Assembly: GCA_029948255.1 (NCBI GenBank)
Contig: JALIZF010001833.1
Location: forward strand, 372,001 to 436,000
Length of the DNA: 64,000 nucleotides
DNA from: Telmatactis stephensoni
Lineage: Eukaryota; Cnidaria; Anthozoa; Actiniaria; Isophelliidae
Direction: 5' to 3'
The position numbers were made by a program, and so were the translations under genes. Positions 1 through 10,687 of the stretch are shown in pieces (the stretch's first letter is position 1; each line of letters opens with the position of its first letter). The notes under the pieces are model-generated. The model searched no databases. It saw nothing but the letters and a program-made list of their open reading frames with translations, and was not told where the DNA came from.

Positions 1-690
1 TCTCCCCACCCCTCCCCTAAAAGAAACACTTCAGACTAAACATGCAAAAACAGAAGTTAATAGTATGTACTTACCACATGACTCTTTTTGAACATTTTAT
101 TTATAATTTTGGACGCGCAGGTCCCGGTCCGAATACGGGTTTTAATTTCCGAACCACCTCCAAAACTCCGTATATCCCCACATCACGTGACCATTTTCAA
201 AGGTTTCAGTTCTTATAGGAGCGCGCGCGAGGCCAAATATGGTCACATGATAAGCACATATTTATACTTCGGCTCGCTTTCGTCCTTCTCCATGGCGGCG
301 CCATACATTTCTTACTAAAGAATGAGTTTGTGGAATCGTTAATATCTTATTTGCTAAAAACTCTTCTTGGGCTCAATTCTTGGTCATATGAAGCTTGACT
401 TGCTCTTTACAAGCATATACATTGAAATCCGCTGATATTTTGGTGACCCGTAGAGTGACACCAGCCACGAAGTGCCATACATTCTTTTCTTACTGTTTTG
501 CTCTTTTTCAAAGTGAACATTTATTCCTATACTTGTTATCAATCAATGATGACACAATATCAGGTGTTTTTACTAAATATTGTTATAATATTATTGTTAT
601 TATATTGTGTGTTTTTTATTTTAGTCTATAGATTCAATTTTTAATTTGTTTGTTTTCCTTATATACCTTACTGGTGTTTTGTTTGGAATA
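1..690. other. Non-coding flank of array unit 1
   Basis: No convincing gene is seen here. The first ~110 bases (pyrimidine run, then a stretch ending near a run of TTTATTTATA) match 7205-7310, so this is the left part of the ~4-5 kb unit that is repeated at 7.2-11.4 kb. Short open frames in both halves have no recognisable features. Confidence 0.6.
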
Positions 691-699
691 AAGTTTATT

Positions 700-1540
700 A
701 TTTCCTTACTAAAGAATGAGCAGTTAAAATGTCAATATCTTTGCAACAAAAACTTGTTTCAATCCAAAATTTTGCAGAGTTACAAAGTTTTATGTGCTCT
801 AGCTTTTGAGTGAATGACATTTGATTTCACTCGCAGGAAGGGCTCTGGAAATTTTTCGATAACGAAAGTGAAAGCCAAGTACACATTGGGTGAATCTATG
901 CGGTTAGAACGGAAAGTTCATCTCCTATGTATTATATAGTGTATCATTATTTTAGATTCAATTTTTGTTTGTATTCCTTATATACCTTGCTGGTGTTTTG
1001 TTTGGAATAAAGTTTATTATTTTCTTACTAAAGAATGAGCAGCTAAAATGTCAATATCTTTGCAACAAAAACTTGTTTCAATCCAAAATTTTGCAGAGTT
1101 ACAAAGGATTATGTGCTCTTTTGAGTGAATGACATTTGATTTCACTCAGGGCGGACTCTGGAAAATTTTCGATAACGAAAGTGAAAGCCAAGAATACATA
1201 TTGGTGAATCTATGCGGTTAGAACGGAAAGTTCATCTCCTATGTATTATATAGTGTATCATTATTTTAGATTCAATTTTTGTTTGTATTCCTTATATACC
1301 TTGCTGGTGTTTTGTTTGGAATAAAGTTTATTATTTCCTTACTAAAGAATGAGCAGTTAAAATGTCAATATCTTTGCAACAAAAACTTGTTTCAATCCAA
1401 AATTTTGCAGAGTTACAAAGGTTTATGTGCTCTTTTGAGTGAATGACATTTGATTTCACCCAGGGCGGACTCTGGAAATTTTTCGATAACGAAAGTGAAA
1501 GCCAAGAATACACATTGGGTGAGTGAACGGAAAGTTAATT
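700..1540. repeat. Three tandem copies of a ~315-bp unit
   Basis: The sequence starting TTACTAAAGAATGAGCAG recurs near 704, 1024 and 1338. Each copy is followed by the same AT-rich text, a GATAACGAAAGTGAAAGCCA block and a CGGAAAGTTCATCTCC block. The third copy is shorter and degenerates after about 1540. The corresponding place in the paralogous unit (7430-7500) holds only one short remnant, so the triplication is specific to this unit. No coding content is evident. Confidence 0.85.
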
Positions 1541-1666
1541 CATCTCCTATATATGTAGTGTACGCTAGGAAGACTTGTTCATGCCACGCTTCCTGCATGC
1601 TCCATGCGCCGAGCTTTTTGAAAAATTAAACCTACGACAAAATACTGAAAGTTCTACCCGACTAAC

Positions 1667-1750
1667 CTTTTTATGCTGCTCCTGGTATCGTTCAAGATTC
1701 GTTCGTTCAGTCATATTTATCCTAAGTTTATTCGACTCCTTCTTATCCAT
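1667..1750 (-). CDS. Small Lys/Glu-rich protein family, array copy 1, exon 1 only
   Basis: This is the 28-codon first exon of a gene family I do not recognise. It reads from an ATG at 1750 to a GT donor (AAAAAG|GTTAGT) at 1667, ending in phase 0. It encodes MDKKESNK... and finishes with a charged stretch containing LERYQEQHKK. It is the paralogue of copy 3 exon 1 (7588-7680) and shares that copy's upstream text (a GAGACCGCAAAACTTGATG block). The matching second exon should lie left of the window, because in the duplicate unit exon 2 sits just outside the duplicated segment. There is no signal peptide or transmembrane segment. The gene model is an inference from seven aligned copies; the function is unknown. 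Confidence 0.5.
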
Positions 1751-2668
1751 TATGGAAGGGTCAAATATGACTAACTTTTTAGTAAAAATACACTGATGCA
1801 AAAAGTATCGCTTGAGCCACAGGAAATGTTAACCAATATTTGTTGGAGACCGCAAAACTTGATGTTCAAGTCCTGAAATCTAGTGTCATCTAGTGACTGG
1901 GGTTAACGCTTATAAAGGTTGTTACTAACTTCCAGGAATTGTTTTGACAATAATATGATATATAGTCACGAGTATAGCTTAGCTATATATCGCACATGGG
2001 TCGTAACAATAAAAGGTCAGGGATTCAAGATTTGGGGAAAAAACCCTTTTGATACATTTTGTTCAACCTCGTTCCCAGGCTCTCCCTTCTCGCTTTTTTT
2101 TCAAAATGGCGGGCGTGTTTACCAAGTCTTTTATCCATTGTTGTAGAGACAAGTCAAAATAACTTTTGAAGCACGAAATGAATACTTTAGCAAACTGAAA
2201 GAGCATATTTTCCCCTATTTTTCGTATCAATTGGCTTTCTTTCTTAGAACTGTGAACACTTTATATTTAGATACAGGAAGTCACTTCCAGGAATTTCTTC
2301 GACAAAGTAGTATTTATAGAATCTCAAGCCTCAAGAATCTCAAGTGATAGAGGGCAGCTGTTTTAACCTCTGTCGCATACTCAGATTAATGCATAAACAG
2401 GAAAGTTTCTAGTTTATATGTCGTGACAAAGACCGAATCATGCCATGCTGCATAGTAACTGGAACAATACCACGTTTACATTTGGAGATTTTGAATAAAA
2501 TGTACTTTTATAGTATATTACAAATTGTGTACAAATTCTGCCTAAATTAAATGACTGGTAGAGAGGCTTTAATTTCTATACGTATCAAATTTATTCTTTG
2601 TTTTTCTTGGCTTTTCTTTATACTTTGTGATTTTCCATTGAGTTCCACTGTTTCATATCTTCTTTACT

Positions 2669-3868
2669 TTAACTTTTGCTTTTTCCAGGATCTCCAGTTT
2701 TTGTCTTTCTTTGATCTTTTTCCTGCGTTGATATTAAATCAGAACAAAATAAGATCGAATAATCGTCAGTATTCATGGCAAATTATAGAGAACCATCTAT
2801 TTAGACTAATTTGATACACAAAACTCGAAAACAATTTTTTCTACTTTCCGAGCTGATTTTTCTGCAATCGTTGTTATATATAAAAAATTAAAAAAAAAAT
2901 TAAAAAAAATAAAAAAGGAGAGAGGGCAACATATAGTAAACTAATTAGTGCCCTTTGTAAAATTATAATCTGAGAAAAAAGGAAATATTATTTCTAAATT
3001 ATTACTAGCTACATAAGTTGTTATATACTTTGTCCTTTCACTGGAAATCAGTTTTGCTGATTTCCTATGATAGTAAATATCTAGGAAATTACATTCTCCT
3101 ATGATAGGAACTGGATAAAATACATATTTCCCACTGATATTTCCATCATAGGAAATTCAGTGTACTACCTGTTCATTTTCCTATGATAGGAAATATGTAA
3201 GAAAATGCAATTTCCTAGATATTTCCTATCATAGGAAATGAACAAAAATGTTCAGTGTTTTAAGAGCCACTGAGACAGCGTATCCAGTTTTCATGTTTAG
3301 CCTTTCACAGGTTTTAATTTTCAATAAACCTCTGTCCATTATATTGTCGAATGGACAAAACTAGAAACTCATAAGGGGTTGAATTCAATCCCCTTATGAG
3401 TTTCTGACAAAACACAACAACGCCGTGATGACGTTAGTCCTTCGCAGCCGTTATTAGGGTCGGGTTCCCTATGGTCAATGACCACAGGGAACCCGACCCT
3501 AATAACGGCTGCGAAGGAGACTATGATGGCGTAAACTTGCTCCAAGTCTCTCTCGCTGTTTACTCTCGAGCGATGACCAAATTCCCGTTCGACCCTTCGG
3601 AATAACGTACGGCCGTTCGGGAATTTCGTCATCGCTCGAGAGTAAACAGCGAGAGAGACTTCGAGCAAGTCTAGATGGAAGCTCGTAGGTTAATTCTCGA
3701 GGCCACAATGTCAAATACTACAAGAAGCTATCAAATTCTAACCTTTTCCTCTTCCTTCTTCTTTCTATATTCTTCAAGATAAGTAAATTCTCTACTTGAT
3801 TTCTCTAGCCGTCTAACGTTAAAATTCGCTTCTTCAGTCTTGTTAATCGGTGCCTTATAATTATCCAT
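2669..3868 (-). CDS. Small Lys/Glu-rich protein family, array copy 2 (two exons)
   Basis: Exon 1 is 3743-3868 (42 codons, ATG at 3868, donor GAAAAG|GTTAGA). Exon 2 is 2669-2722 (17 codons plus TAA, acceptor AACGCAG|GAAAAA). Both boundaries are phase 0, giving 59 residues. Exon 1 contains TYLEEYRKKKEEEK at its end; exon 2 reads KTKTGDPGKSKS at the C-terminus, the T-G-D-x-G-K tail shared by copies 5, 6 and 7. The product is highly charged, with no signal peptide, no membrane segment and no motif I recognise. The 1-kb intron holds the palindromic TTTCCTATGATAGGAAA array and several inverted repeats. Paralogue of copy 4. Function unknown; the family call rests on splice-site and frame conservation between copies. 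Confidence 0.5.
3059..3245. repeat. Array of short palindromes around TTTCCTATGATAGGAAAT
   Basis: The self-complementary motif TTTCCTATGATAGGAAAT and degenerate forms recur every ~30-40 bases, alternating with ATATCTAGGAAATT. It lies inside the intron of array copy 2. A paralogous array is at 10140-10375 in the intron of copy 4, so it predates the unit duplication. Confidence 0.8.
3363..3405. repeat. Near-perfect short palindrome
   Basis: About 21-bp arms (AGAAACTCATAAGGGGTTGA and its complement) meet at GAATTC, with a single extra T in the right arm. It is the first of three adjacent inverted repeats that are all absent from the paralogous site near 10,470. Confidence 0.85.
3439..3517. repeat. 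Perfect 32-bp-arm inverted repeat
   Basis: Left arm 3439-3470 and right arm 3486-3517 are exact reverse complements, separated by a 15-bp loop (ATGGTCAATGACCAC). This is probably a MITE or foldback element; there is no coding content. Confidence 0.9.
3535..3670. mobile_element. MITE with ~43-bp terminal inverted repeats
   Basis: The ends begin ACTTGCTCCAAGTCTCTCTC and the reverse complement, with a ~50-bp unrelated centre. The same terminal sequence bounds the elements at 41720-41862 and 53478-53620, so this is a family present in several places in the window. No transposase is present. Confidence 0.8.
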
Positions 3869-3992
3869 TGTTGCAAGACAAGCTACAAGCAAAGAAATGC
3901 TTTAGTACTAGAACAGTAAATACTTACTTATATACTGTAATACTTCTATAAATACTTACAGTCGTTACTTCCACGAACTTTCCGACGGATCA

Positions 3993-4345
3993 CATAGCTG
4001 CCAACCCTCCCGGATAATCCGGGAGTCTCCAGATTTTGGGCCTCGTCTCCCGGTCTCCCGGATAAAGACCCAAATCTCCCGGATAATCGCTCGAATCCTA
4101 AAATTGCGGCCATTTTAACTGAAATATCGTCTATCTTTCTTTAAATATCGTCTTTCCACCCCCCCCCCCCCCCACTGAGCGTGAAAATCGACCCAATTAA
4201 CCCCCCCCCACTGAGCGTGAAAATCGAACCAATTATACCCCCCCCCCCCCCCCCACACACACACTGAGCGGCGTGAAAATCGACCCAATTCTAAGGAAAA
4301 AATGTTGATCTCCAGATACGAAAGCCTTGGGGGTTGGCAGCTATG
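3993..4345. mobile_element. 353-bp MITE with 6-bp target duplication
   Basis: The ends are CATAGCTGCCAACCC and GGGTTGGCAGCTATG, perfect 15-bp inverted repeats. GGATCA flanks it on both sides (3987-3992 and 4346-4351). The paralogous unit near 10,850 reads straight across this point (CCGAAGGATGAGTTA), which is an empty site. The interior has a repeated CTCCCGGATAA motif and a C-tract minisatellite. Confidence 0.9.
4159..4290. repeat. C-tract minisatellite
   Basis: Three copies of a unit made of a long C run, then ACTGAGCGTGAAAATCGACC and CAATTA. The C runs reach about 16 bases and could form G-quadruplex or i-motif structures. It lies within the MITE at 3993-4345. Confidence 0.8.
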
Positions 4346-4435
4346 GGATCAGTTACGTGAAACTATTAATAGAATCTGTCAAATACAACTGACAAACACA
4401 CCGAAGTCATATAATATAAACAAAGCTGATTCACC

Positions 4436-4493
4436 CAACCTCGTTCCCAGGCCCTTTTCCAAGCGAAGGGAAAAGGGCCTGGGAACGAGGTTG
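4436..4493. mobile_element. Hairpin element, 25-bp perfect arms
   Basis: CAACCTCGTTCCCAGGCCCT opens the left arm (4436-4460), and the right arm (4469-4493) is its exact complement across an 8-bp loop. Related hairpins are at 47517-47575 and 60189-60247, and a half copy is at 2066-2090. Confidence 0.8.
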
Positions 4494-4692
4494 AGCTTCA
4501 CACTGAACAGGAGGTTCTAGTCTAGGAACTACGTTTTATGAAGTATACCTACATAATTAATAATTACCAAGAAAATAAGGAAGAGTTCTTCCGTTGCCTT
4601 ATGCCGAGAAAGTATGGCATGTGCATATGATTGAAGTGGAGTGTTTGCATGACTTTTGAATGTTTGTAGACCTGACTTGGATTAGATTCAGA

Positions 4693-4880
4693 CGACCACA
4701 GGAAGCCCATGATATCAGTCCAAAGACCTTTTTTATACAGCACTGCTCAACACTGCTTCCATCCAACATGCAATACAATACATGGACATCAGTTTTACCA
4801 CTTCAAATGTTTCGTTTCTGCAAGGTTCAATTCTCGTAGCTTTTCATTTGTCGCATTTTGTTCGTTAGCCACTCCTTCTA
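4693..4880 (-). other. Conserved element shared with eIF4A 3' flank, copy 1
   Basis: This starts GACCACAGGAAGCCCATGAT and continues through a CACTGCTTCCATCCAACATG block to GTCGCATTTTGTTCGT. It is highly similar to 11248-11430 and 13322-13520 in this array and, more weakly, to 20931-21062 just past the eIF4A stop codon. For copies 5 and 6 it falls 200-300 bases downstream of exon 2, so it may be 3' UTR sequence. No exon 2 is found beside this particular copy, and the adjacent 4,900-5,900 stretch shows no gene. Confidence 0.6.
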
Positions 4881-4939
4881 TAAGCAGGTGGGAGCCAAGG
4901 AGTTTTATAAAAAGAAATTTCGCCAAATCCATAGTGTAG

Positions 4940-5923
4940 ATACACTGGGAATTAGAGGCTTTGACTAACCCTAGAAGCTCTCTTGGCTAAAATATAGAAA
5001 TCTAGAAAAATGCTGAGAGAATCCCGAGAGAAAGTCGAAGCCTCTGGTCTCCTAGGTACAGTCTACCGGCATTATTTTGGATTGAATTACTTATATTCTT
5101 AATTCACATATTATTAATTATAAAGGATACCCAACAAAAACATCTAGGGCTTATGAAAAACAGCTGCAGAATGGTATATTTTACAACTTTTTAGCGTAGG
5201 CGACTTACGAGACTTAGGATATAGAAATGAAATAGGCTTGACGACACAGGGATCTCACTGAGAGTCCTTTTCCATTATGAGCCGCTCATGGCGTTCACAA
5301 TTTTTTTTGGATTTTATCTAAAAATTCATTTGGTAAAAACGAAGCCTTTTGTTTTGCGTTCTCGTGTGTTCTTATCGTGTTATGTGGGCGTTTACTGGCG
5401 GTATCGGCTTTAGGAAAAGACTCCCTCCCATAATTTCTTACTAGAGTGCTTCTTACTATTGCGCGCTTCAAAGCAAGATCAGCTCCTCTGACAAAACTAA
5501 AATAAAATATACGTATATGTCAATCACGTGCCATTATTGAGAATTTCGACCAATAGAATTTGCGGTCACCACCGACCGTAAATTGTCAAAAATACTAGGG
5601 TTGCGGGCAGTGTCTACCTTCCTTTCCCTCCTCCCCAGCCCCCTCCCCTTCCCCTAACTTACAGTTAAGAATGCAGGTTAGCCTGCGTAACGGCCCAAGA
5701 GGAAACTGAGGTTCACGGGGAGGGGGAGGGAAAGGGGAGTAGTAAAAGGCCATTGGTGCGTCGAAGAGGTAGGAATATAATTGGATTTGTCTCCGTGGCT
5801 AAATAGTCTAAATGCACCTCTCTGGTTCTAACGAAACAAGAAAGAACTGAGTCAGCACTAGTGTTTTGATCTAGTAATAGCATGAAAGTGTGAATATGAA
5901 GCTCGTACGCTGCGATCGATTTA
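4940..5923. other. Non-coding stretch
   Basis: I see no gene here. Single-copy-looking AT-rich sequence is followed by pyrimidine- and purine-rich tracts (about 5610-5740). Confidence 0.5.
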
Positions 5924-5931
5924 TCATCAAT

Positions 5932-6311
5932 CCCGGGGGGGACTCTCCATTGTAAAAGGAAGGTATGCTCGTCGGAAATGTTTACTAAAATACCCCTAAA
6001 AGATACCGGAAGTCTTTTAAAAAGGGCGTGGCTGGACGATTTTTAACCCCTAAGAGATACCAGCGATAACAAGCTAATGAACATTATTATGATGAACATA
6101 AAATTGGTTGATCGACACGCTTTTGTTGGGCATGCAAAGTCTTCCATTTGAGAACAAGATAAGCGATGGGCTCTTTTGATACCCTAAAAGAGACCAGCAA
6201 ACTCTAAACTTCAATTTTAACACCCTAAAAGATACCAAATCGCTGATTTTTACCCTTAAGAGATACGATGAGCATACCCGATCATTTTACACTGAATGGA
6301 GTCCCCCCGGG
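5932..6311. mobile_element. 380-bp hAT-like non-autonomous transposon
   Basis: The ends are inverted repeats starting CCCGGGGGGGACTC, extending with mismatches for ~40 bp (AAGGTATGCTCGTC near the left, GATGAGCATACCCG near the right). An exact 8-bp duplication TCATCAAT flanks it (5924-5931, 6312-6319); 8-bp duplications are typical of hAT elements. The interior repeats CCCTAAAAGAGATACC-like units. No transposase frame. Confidence 0.85.
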
Positions 6312-6886
6312 TCATCAATCCACATGTATCTTATAGTCATATTTCTATCGTTTGCCGGGATCCATAATCACTAGACAGTATTTCAGGGTTAACTCTGGCT
6401 TGAGCATCGGGCTTTTCATACACGAGTATCTGATTTCAAAAGGATGGGAACGGGAAAAGGAAAGAGCTCGAGATGGAAAAGGCTAGGGGGAAAACTGAAA
6501 GCCCTCTTTCCCCAAGGACCTGACTAAGGCTATAATTAGCTCACACACCATTCATCAAGGAAGCGTTTTCCTTCTACAATGTAAAAGAAAAGAATAATGG
6601 TTTATTCTAGATCTACCAGATTCGGTTAGTTCACACAATATACCTTGAAGAAGTTTTTTTCTACTCATATGATAGAAAAGATATAAATGGTTTGTTCTAC
6701 CAATTTAAGCACTATTACAAGTGAATGTTTCGAATAAGCCCTTCAGCTCTACCGGGCTTCTTAGTAGTCTAAAGTTCCATCCACGGCTATTAATGATATC
6801 CATTAATTAATGTGAGCATACAAGCAAGTCTCTATTGCGAGTCTACTTCGAATTTATCTACTCAATTCGGCTTAGCAAAAAGGTCT

Positions 6887-7680
6887 TCACTTTTTAATCT
6901 TCATTTTTTTCTGGTCTTTATTTCTTTTACTTTTTACTTTTCTAGGATCTTCCGTCTTTGCTGCTTCTTTCATTTGTTCCTTTTCCTTTTCCTGTGTAAG
7001 AACAAATTTAAAAAGTTGCGAGTCACTAATCGTAAGGTCACGGACAGATGCCGCAAGATCGGTCAAGATTGAGCTGAAACTTCAACCTAAAATCTTCAAA
7101 CTTGAAACTTCAACCTAAAATCACTGAGTGACCTTAGCCAATGTGCCGTTCCCTCCCCCCCCCTCCCCTCCCTCCCTCCCTCCCTCTCCCTCCTTCCCTC
7201 CCTCCCTCCCCTCCCCTAAAAGAAACGCTTCAGACATGCAGAAACAGAAGTTAATAGTATGCACTTTCCACATGACTCTTTTCGAGCATTTTATTTATAT
7301 TTTCAGTTGGACGCACGCGCGCGGGTCCCGGTCCGGATACGGGATTTTCCCTGCGCGCGCGAGGCCAAATAATAGGCAGGTCATGTGATAAGTACATAAT
7401 TTATACTTCGGCTCGCTTTCATCCTTTTCCACACAAATATACATTGAGTGAATCTATGTTAGTACGGAAAGTTCGTCACCTATGTAATGTGCGCTAGCAT
7501 GCCTCTTTTCCTGCACAATGCGCCGAGCTTTTTTGAAAAACGAAATTAAAGGCTACGACAAAATACTGAAAGTTCTACCTGACTAACCTTTTTATGCTTC
7601 TCCTGGTATCGTTCAAGATTCGTTCGTTCAGTCATATTCACAGGCCCAGGGAATGGCATTTTCGACTTCTTCTTATCCAT
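6887..7680 (-). CDS. Small Lys/Glu-rich protein family, array copy 3 (two exons)
   Basis: Exon 1 is 7588-7680 (31 codons; ATG at 7680; donor AAAAAG|GTTAGT). Exon 2 is 6887-6991 (34 codons plus TGA; acceptor CTTACACAG|GAAAAG). Both junctions are phase 0, for a 65-residue product. Exon 1 carries an insertion (PFPGPV) relative to copy 1 and then the shared NMTERTNLERYQEKHKK stretch. Exon 2 is EKEKEQMKEAAKTEDPRK followed by a lysine-rich tail; KTEDPRK occupies the place of the K-T-G-D-x-G-K motif of other copies. The 596-bp intron includes a CCTCCC-rich run. No known domain; function unknown. Confidence 0.5.
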
Positions 7681-8399
7681 TGTGGAAGGGGCAGATCACT
7701 AGCTTTTTACACTGATGTGAGCCACAAGAAATATTAACCAATTTTTGTTGGAGACCGCAAAACTTGATGTTTAATATAAGTCCCGAAATCTAGCACTGGA
7801 GTTAACGCTTTTAAGGTTGTTACTAGCTTCCAGGAATTGTTTTGACGATAATATGATAGTCACGAGTATAGCTTAGGCATATCTCACCCATGCTCGTAAC
7901 AATAAAAAGTCAGGGATTCAAGATTTGGGAAAAACCCTTTTGATACAATGATTTTGTTTACCGAGTCTTTTATCCATTGTTGTAGAGACAAGTCAAAACT
8001 TTTGAAGCACGAAATGAAGTAGCAAACTGAAAGAGCATATTTTCCCCTATTTTTCGTATCAATTGGTTTTCTTTCTTTATAGCCATTGAACAGCTAAAAC
8101 TTTATATTTAGATACAGGAAGTCACTTCCAGGAATTTCTTCGACAATGTAGTATTTGTAGAATCTCAAGCCCAAGCACGCTTGGTATGTCATGTGATAGA
8201 GGGCAACTGTTTTAACCTCTGTCGCATACTAAGATTAATGCATATTGATAAACAGGAAAGTTTCTAGCTTATATCTCGTGACAAAGACCGGATCATGCCG
8301 CCATGTGCTGGCAATTATGCATAACTGGAACAATACCACGTTTACATTTGGAGATTTTGAATAAAATTTACTTTTATGGTATCTTACAAATTGTTATAC

Positions 8400-9550
8400 C
8401 GCAAAATACAAAAAAAAAAAATTACAAAAAAAGATTTGCTTACGAGCTTGGAAGTGGGGATAGCGAACAGCTTTAGGTTGAAAATATTAAGCAAATCTAA
8501 AATTAACATTCTGTGATTTCCAATTTGACTACACTGTTTTGGATGCATGGTCAAAGCGGCAACAGACGATAATTGAATTTTTACGCATCAAAATATTCAG
8601 CTGCTGTTTTCCAAAAAACGCTCTCATAGATTTTCTTGAAACATGGCCTGGTTTTATCCACTGCTTTGGGCTGTTGTTGCGTATATGATACAGGGGCGTA
8701 GCCAGGATATTTCAAAGGGGGGGTCACACTTTCCATTTTCCACCAAAGGGGGGTCATACTTCCAATTTCTCAATCTTTCTCCAGTCAGATTCTTTTATTT
8801 CTATCATCTTTTTGTTTTCAAAGGGGGGTCACGGGCACCCTGGGACCCCCCTGGATACGCCCCTGTGATAGTCCGTTTGATGTGGTGAAGTCTAGATGTG
8901 GTAAAAAATCGTTAAATTTGTTAGTTATTACTAGTGGGGAGAATAAAAATAAAAATTTAAAACGGCTAACAAAAGCAGCTAGAAATCAAGTTTATGTTAG
9001 TTCAAAAAAGCTATATATACATTTACATTCAGAAGAATATAAATGTATATATTGAGCACTACGAAAAATTATTCTTCAATATTACGTTTACGTACATTTA
9101 CATTCATATATTTACAAGAAATATATACAAAAATCAGAATATAGAGGAATAAAGTGAGGAGAAAAGTGACGAGGTTGCTTTATTTATTGATTAATTAGCA
9201 TATATATCAACAAATTAATACTTATGTATAAAAATACTATAATTTCATAAGGAACACTGTAAAGAGCTATATGTCTAATAAATTAAATTAAAAATGTCCC
9301 AGACAATCCCCAAGGGGACTTGGGGACAGGAGAGACACTAGTAGCCTAGAGGGTAGATCAGGGACAGGGGACAGGGGATGTCCCAGACAATCCCCAAGGG
9401 GAGAGAGAGGAGAAACCAGGGACAGGGGACAGTTAGGGGATGTCTTAGGAACTCCCACTGGAGACTTGGGGACTGTCCCATGTGGACAGGGGACACCATA
9501 GGCCAGTCCTGGACATGTGTGCCTGTGGAGTGGCTTCTGTAATTACTGTT
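8400..9550. other. Insertion in unit 2 with minisatellite, no gene
   Basis: Relative to unit 1, which runs directly from the equivalent of 8400 to that of 9550, this stretch is extra. It contains the MITE at 8691-8865, AT-rich sequence, and at about 9297-9500 repeated GTCCCAGACAATCCCCAAGG-type units mixed with GGGGACAGGGGAC units. No coding frame is supported. Confidence 0.6.
8691..8865. mobile_element. 175-bp MITE with CAGGGGCGTAGCCAGG ends
   Basis: The left end is CAGGGGCGTAGCCAGG; the right end is CCTGGATACGCCCCTG, its near complement. TGATA flanks both sides (8686-8690, 8866-8870). Three internal AAAGGGGGGTCA blocks alternate. A fragment with a similar end is at about 23704-23740. Confidence 0.8.
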
Positions 9551-9667
9551 ACATCAATGCAGTTCTGCCTAAATGACTGGTAGAGAGGCTTTCTATACGT
9601 ATCAAATTTATTCTTTATTTTTCTTGGCTTTTCTTTATACTTTGTGATTTTCCATTGTTCCACTGTT

Positions 9668-10687
9668 TCATATCTTCTTTACTTTAACTTTTGCTTTTTC
9701 CAGGACCTCCAGTTTTTGTCTTTCTTTGATCTTTTCCTGCGTTGGTATTAATCAGAACAAAATTAAGATCGAATCGAATTCATCGCAAATTACGGTATCA
9801 TTTTGATACACAAAACTCGAAAACAATTTTATCTATTAGGGTTTGATTTTATATTTTACATTTTATAATATATATATTTTTATATAGTTTTAGCTTGTAG
9901 GATAGTGTCCCCAATTAGTGGTTCTATAACTGCTATCAGATTTGACACTGAAATAAAGTTTCTATTCTATTCTATTCTATTCTATTCTATTCTATTCTAT
10001 TCTATTCTATTCTATTCTATTCTATTCTATTCTATTCTATTCTATTCTATTCTATTCTATTCTATTCTATCGACTTTCCGAGCTGATTTTTCTGCAATCG
10101 TTGTTATATACTTTGTCCTTTCACTGGAAATTCGTTTTGTTCATTTCTTATTATAGGAAATATCTAAGAAGTATCTAGGAAATTGCATTTTCCTATGATA
10201 GGAACTGGATAAAATGTAGGAAAACATATTTTCCTACATATATCCCGAAATTGCATTTTCCTAGATATTGCCTACCTTTCATTTTCCTATGATAGGAAAT
10301 ATCTAGGAGAATGCAATTTCCTATGATTGGAAATATCTAGGACATTTGTCCAGTTCCTATCATAGGAAATGAGCAAAAAATTTCCAGTGTTTTGAGAGCC
10401 AGAGACAGCGTATCCAGCTTAATTTCAGTTGCATGAGTCTAGCCTTTCACTGGTTTTAATTTTCAGTGACTGGACAAAACACAACAACGTGATGGTGCGT
10501 AAAAAACGCCGGATGGAAGCTCGAAGGTTCTCAAGGCCACAATGTAAAATACTACAAGAAGGTACCAATTTCTAACCGTTAACTTGTTTGCCTTCTTTTC
10601 CGCATATTCTTCAAGATGGGTAACTTCTCTAAGACCTTGCATTGGTCTAGCTCTAAAATTCGCTTTGTTAATCGCTGCCTTATCCAT
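9668..10687 (-). CDS. Small Lys/Glu-rich protein family, array copy 4 (two exons, shifted frame)
   Basis: Exon 1 is 10577-10687 (37 codons; ATG at 10687; donor TTAACG|GTTAGA). Exon 2 is 9668-9736 (22 codons plus TGA; acceptor AACGCAG|GAAAAG). Exon 1 contains VTHLEEYAEKKANK, matching copies 2 and 7. Exon 2 lacks one A present in copy 2 near its start, so the ancestral T-G-D-x-G-K frame is lost and the exon reads EKIKERQKLEVLEKAKVKVK to a later stop, still basic. Predicted length is 59 residues. The intron contains a TCTAT microsatellite and the palindrome array. It may be a pseudogene or a copy with a new tail. Confidence 0.42.
9957..10070. repeat. (TCTAT)n microsatellite
   Basis: About 22 near-perfect copies of the pentamer TCTAT. 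It lies in the intron of array copy 4 and is absent from the equivalent intron of copy 2. The long open frame over it is an artefact of the repeat. Confidence 0.95.
10140..10375. repeat. Second palindrome array around TTTCCTATGATAGGAAAT
   Basis: Paralogue of the array at 3059-3245, in the same intron position of copy 4. The TTTCCTATGATAGGAAAT and CCTATCATAGG forms recur at ~35-60 base spacing. Confidence 0.8.

Noticed and set aside
9905..10156. 83-codon frame of repeated FYSIL units
   Set aside because: Microsatellite (TCTAT)n translation.
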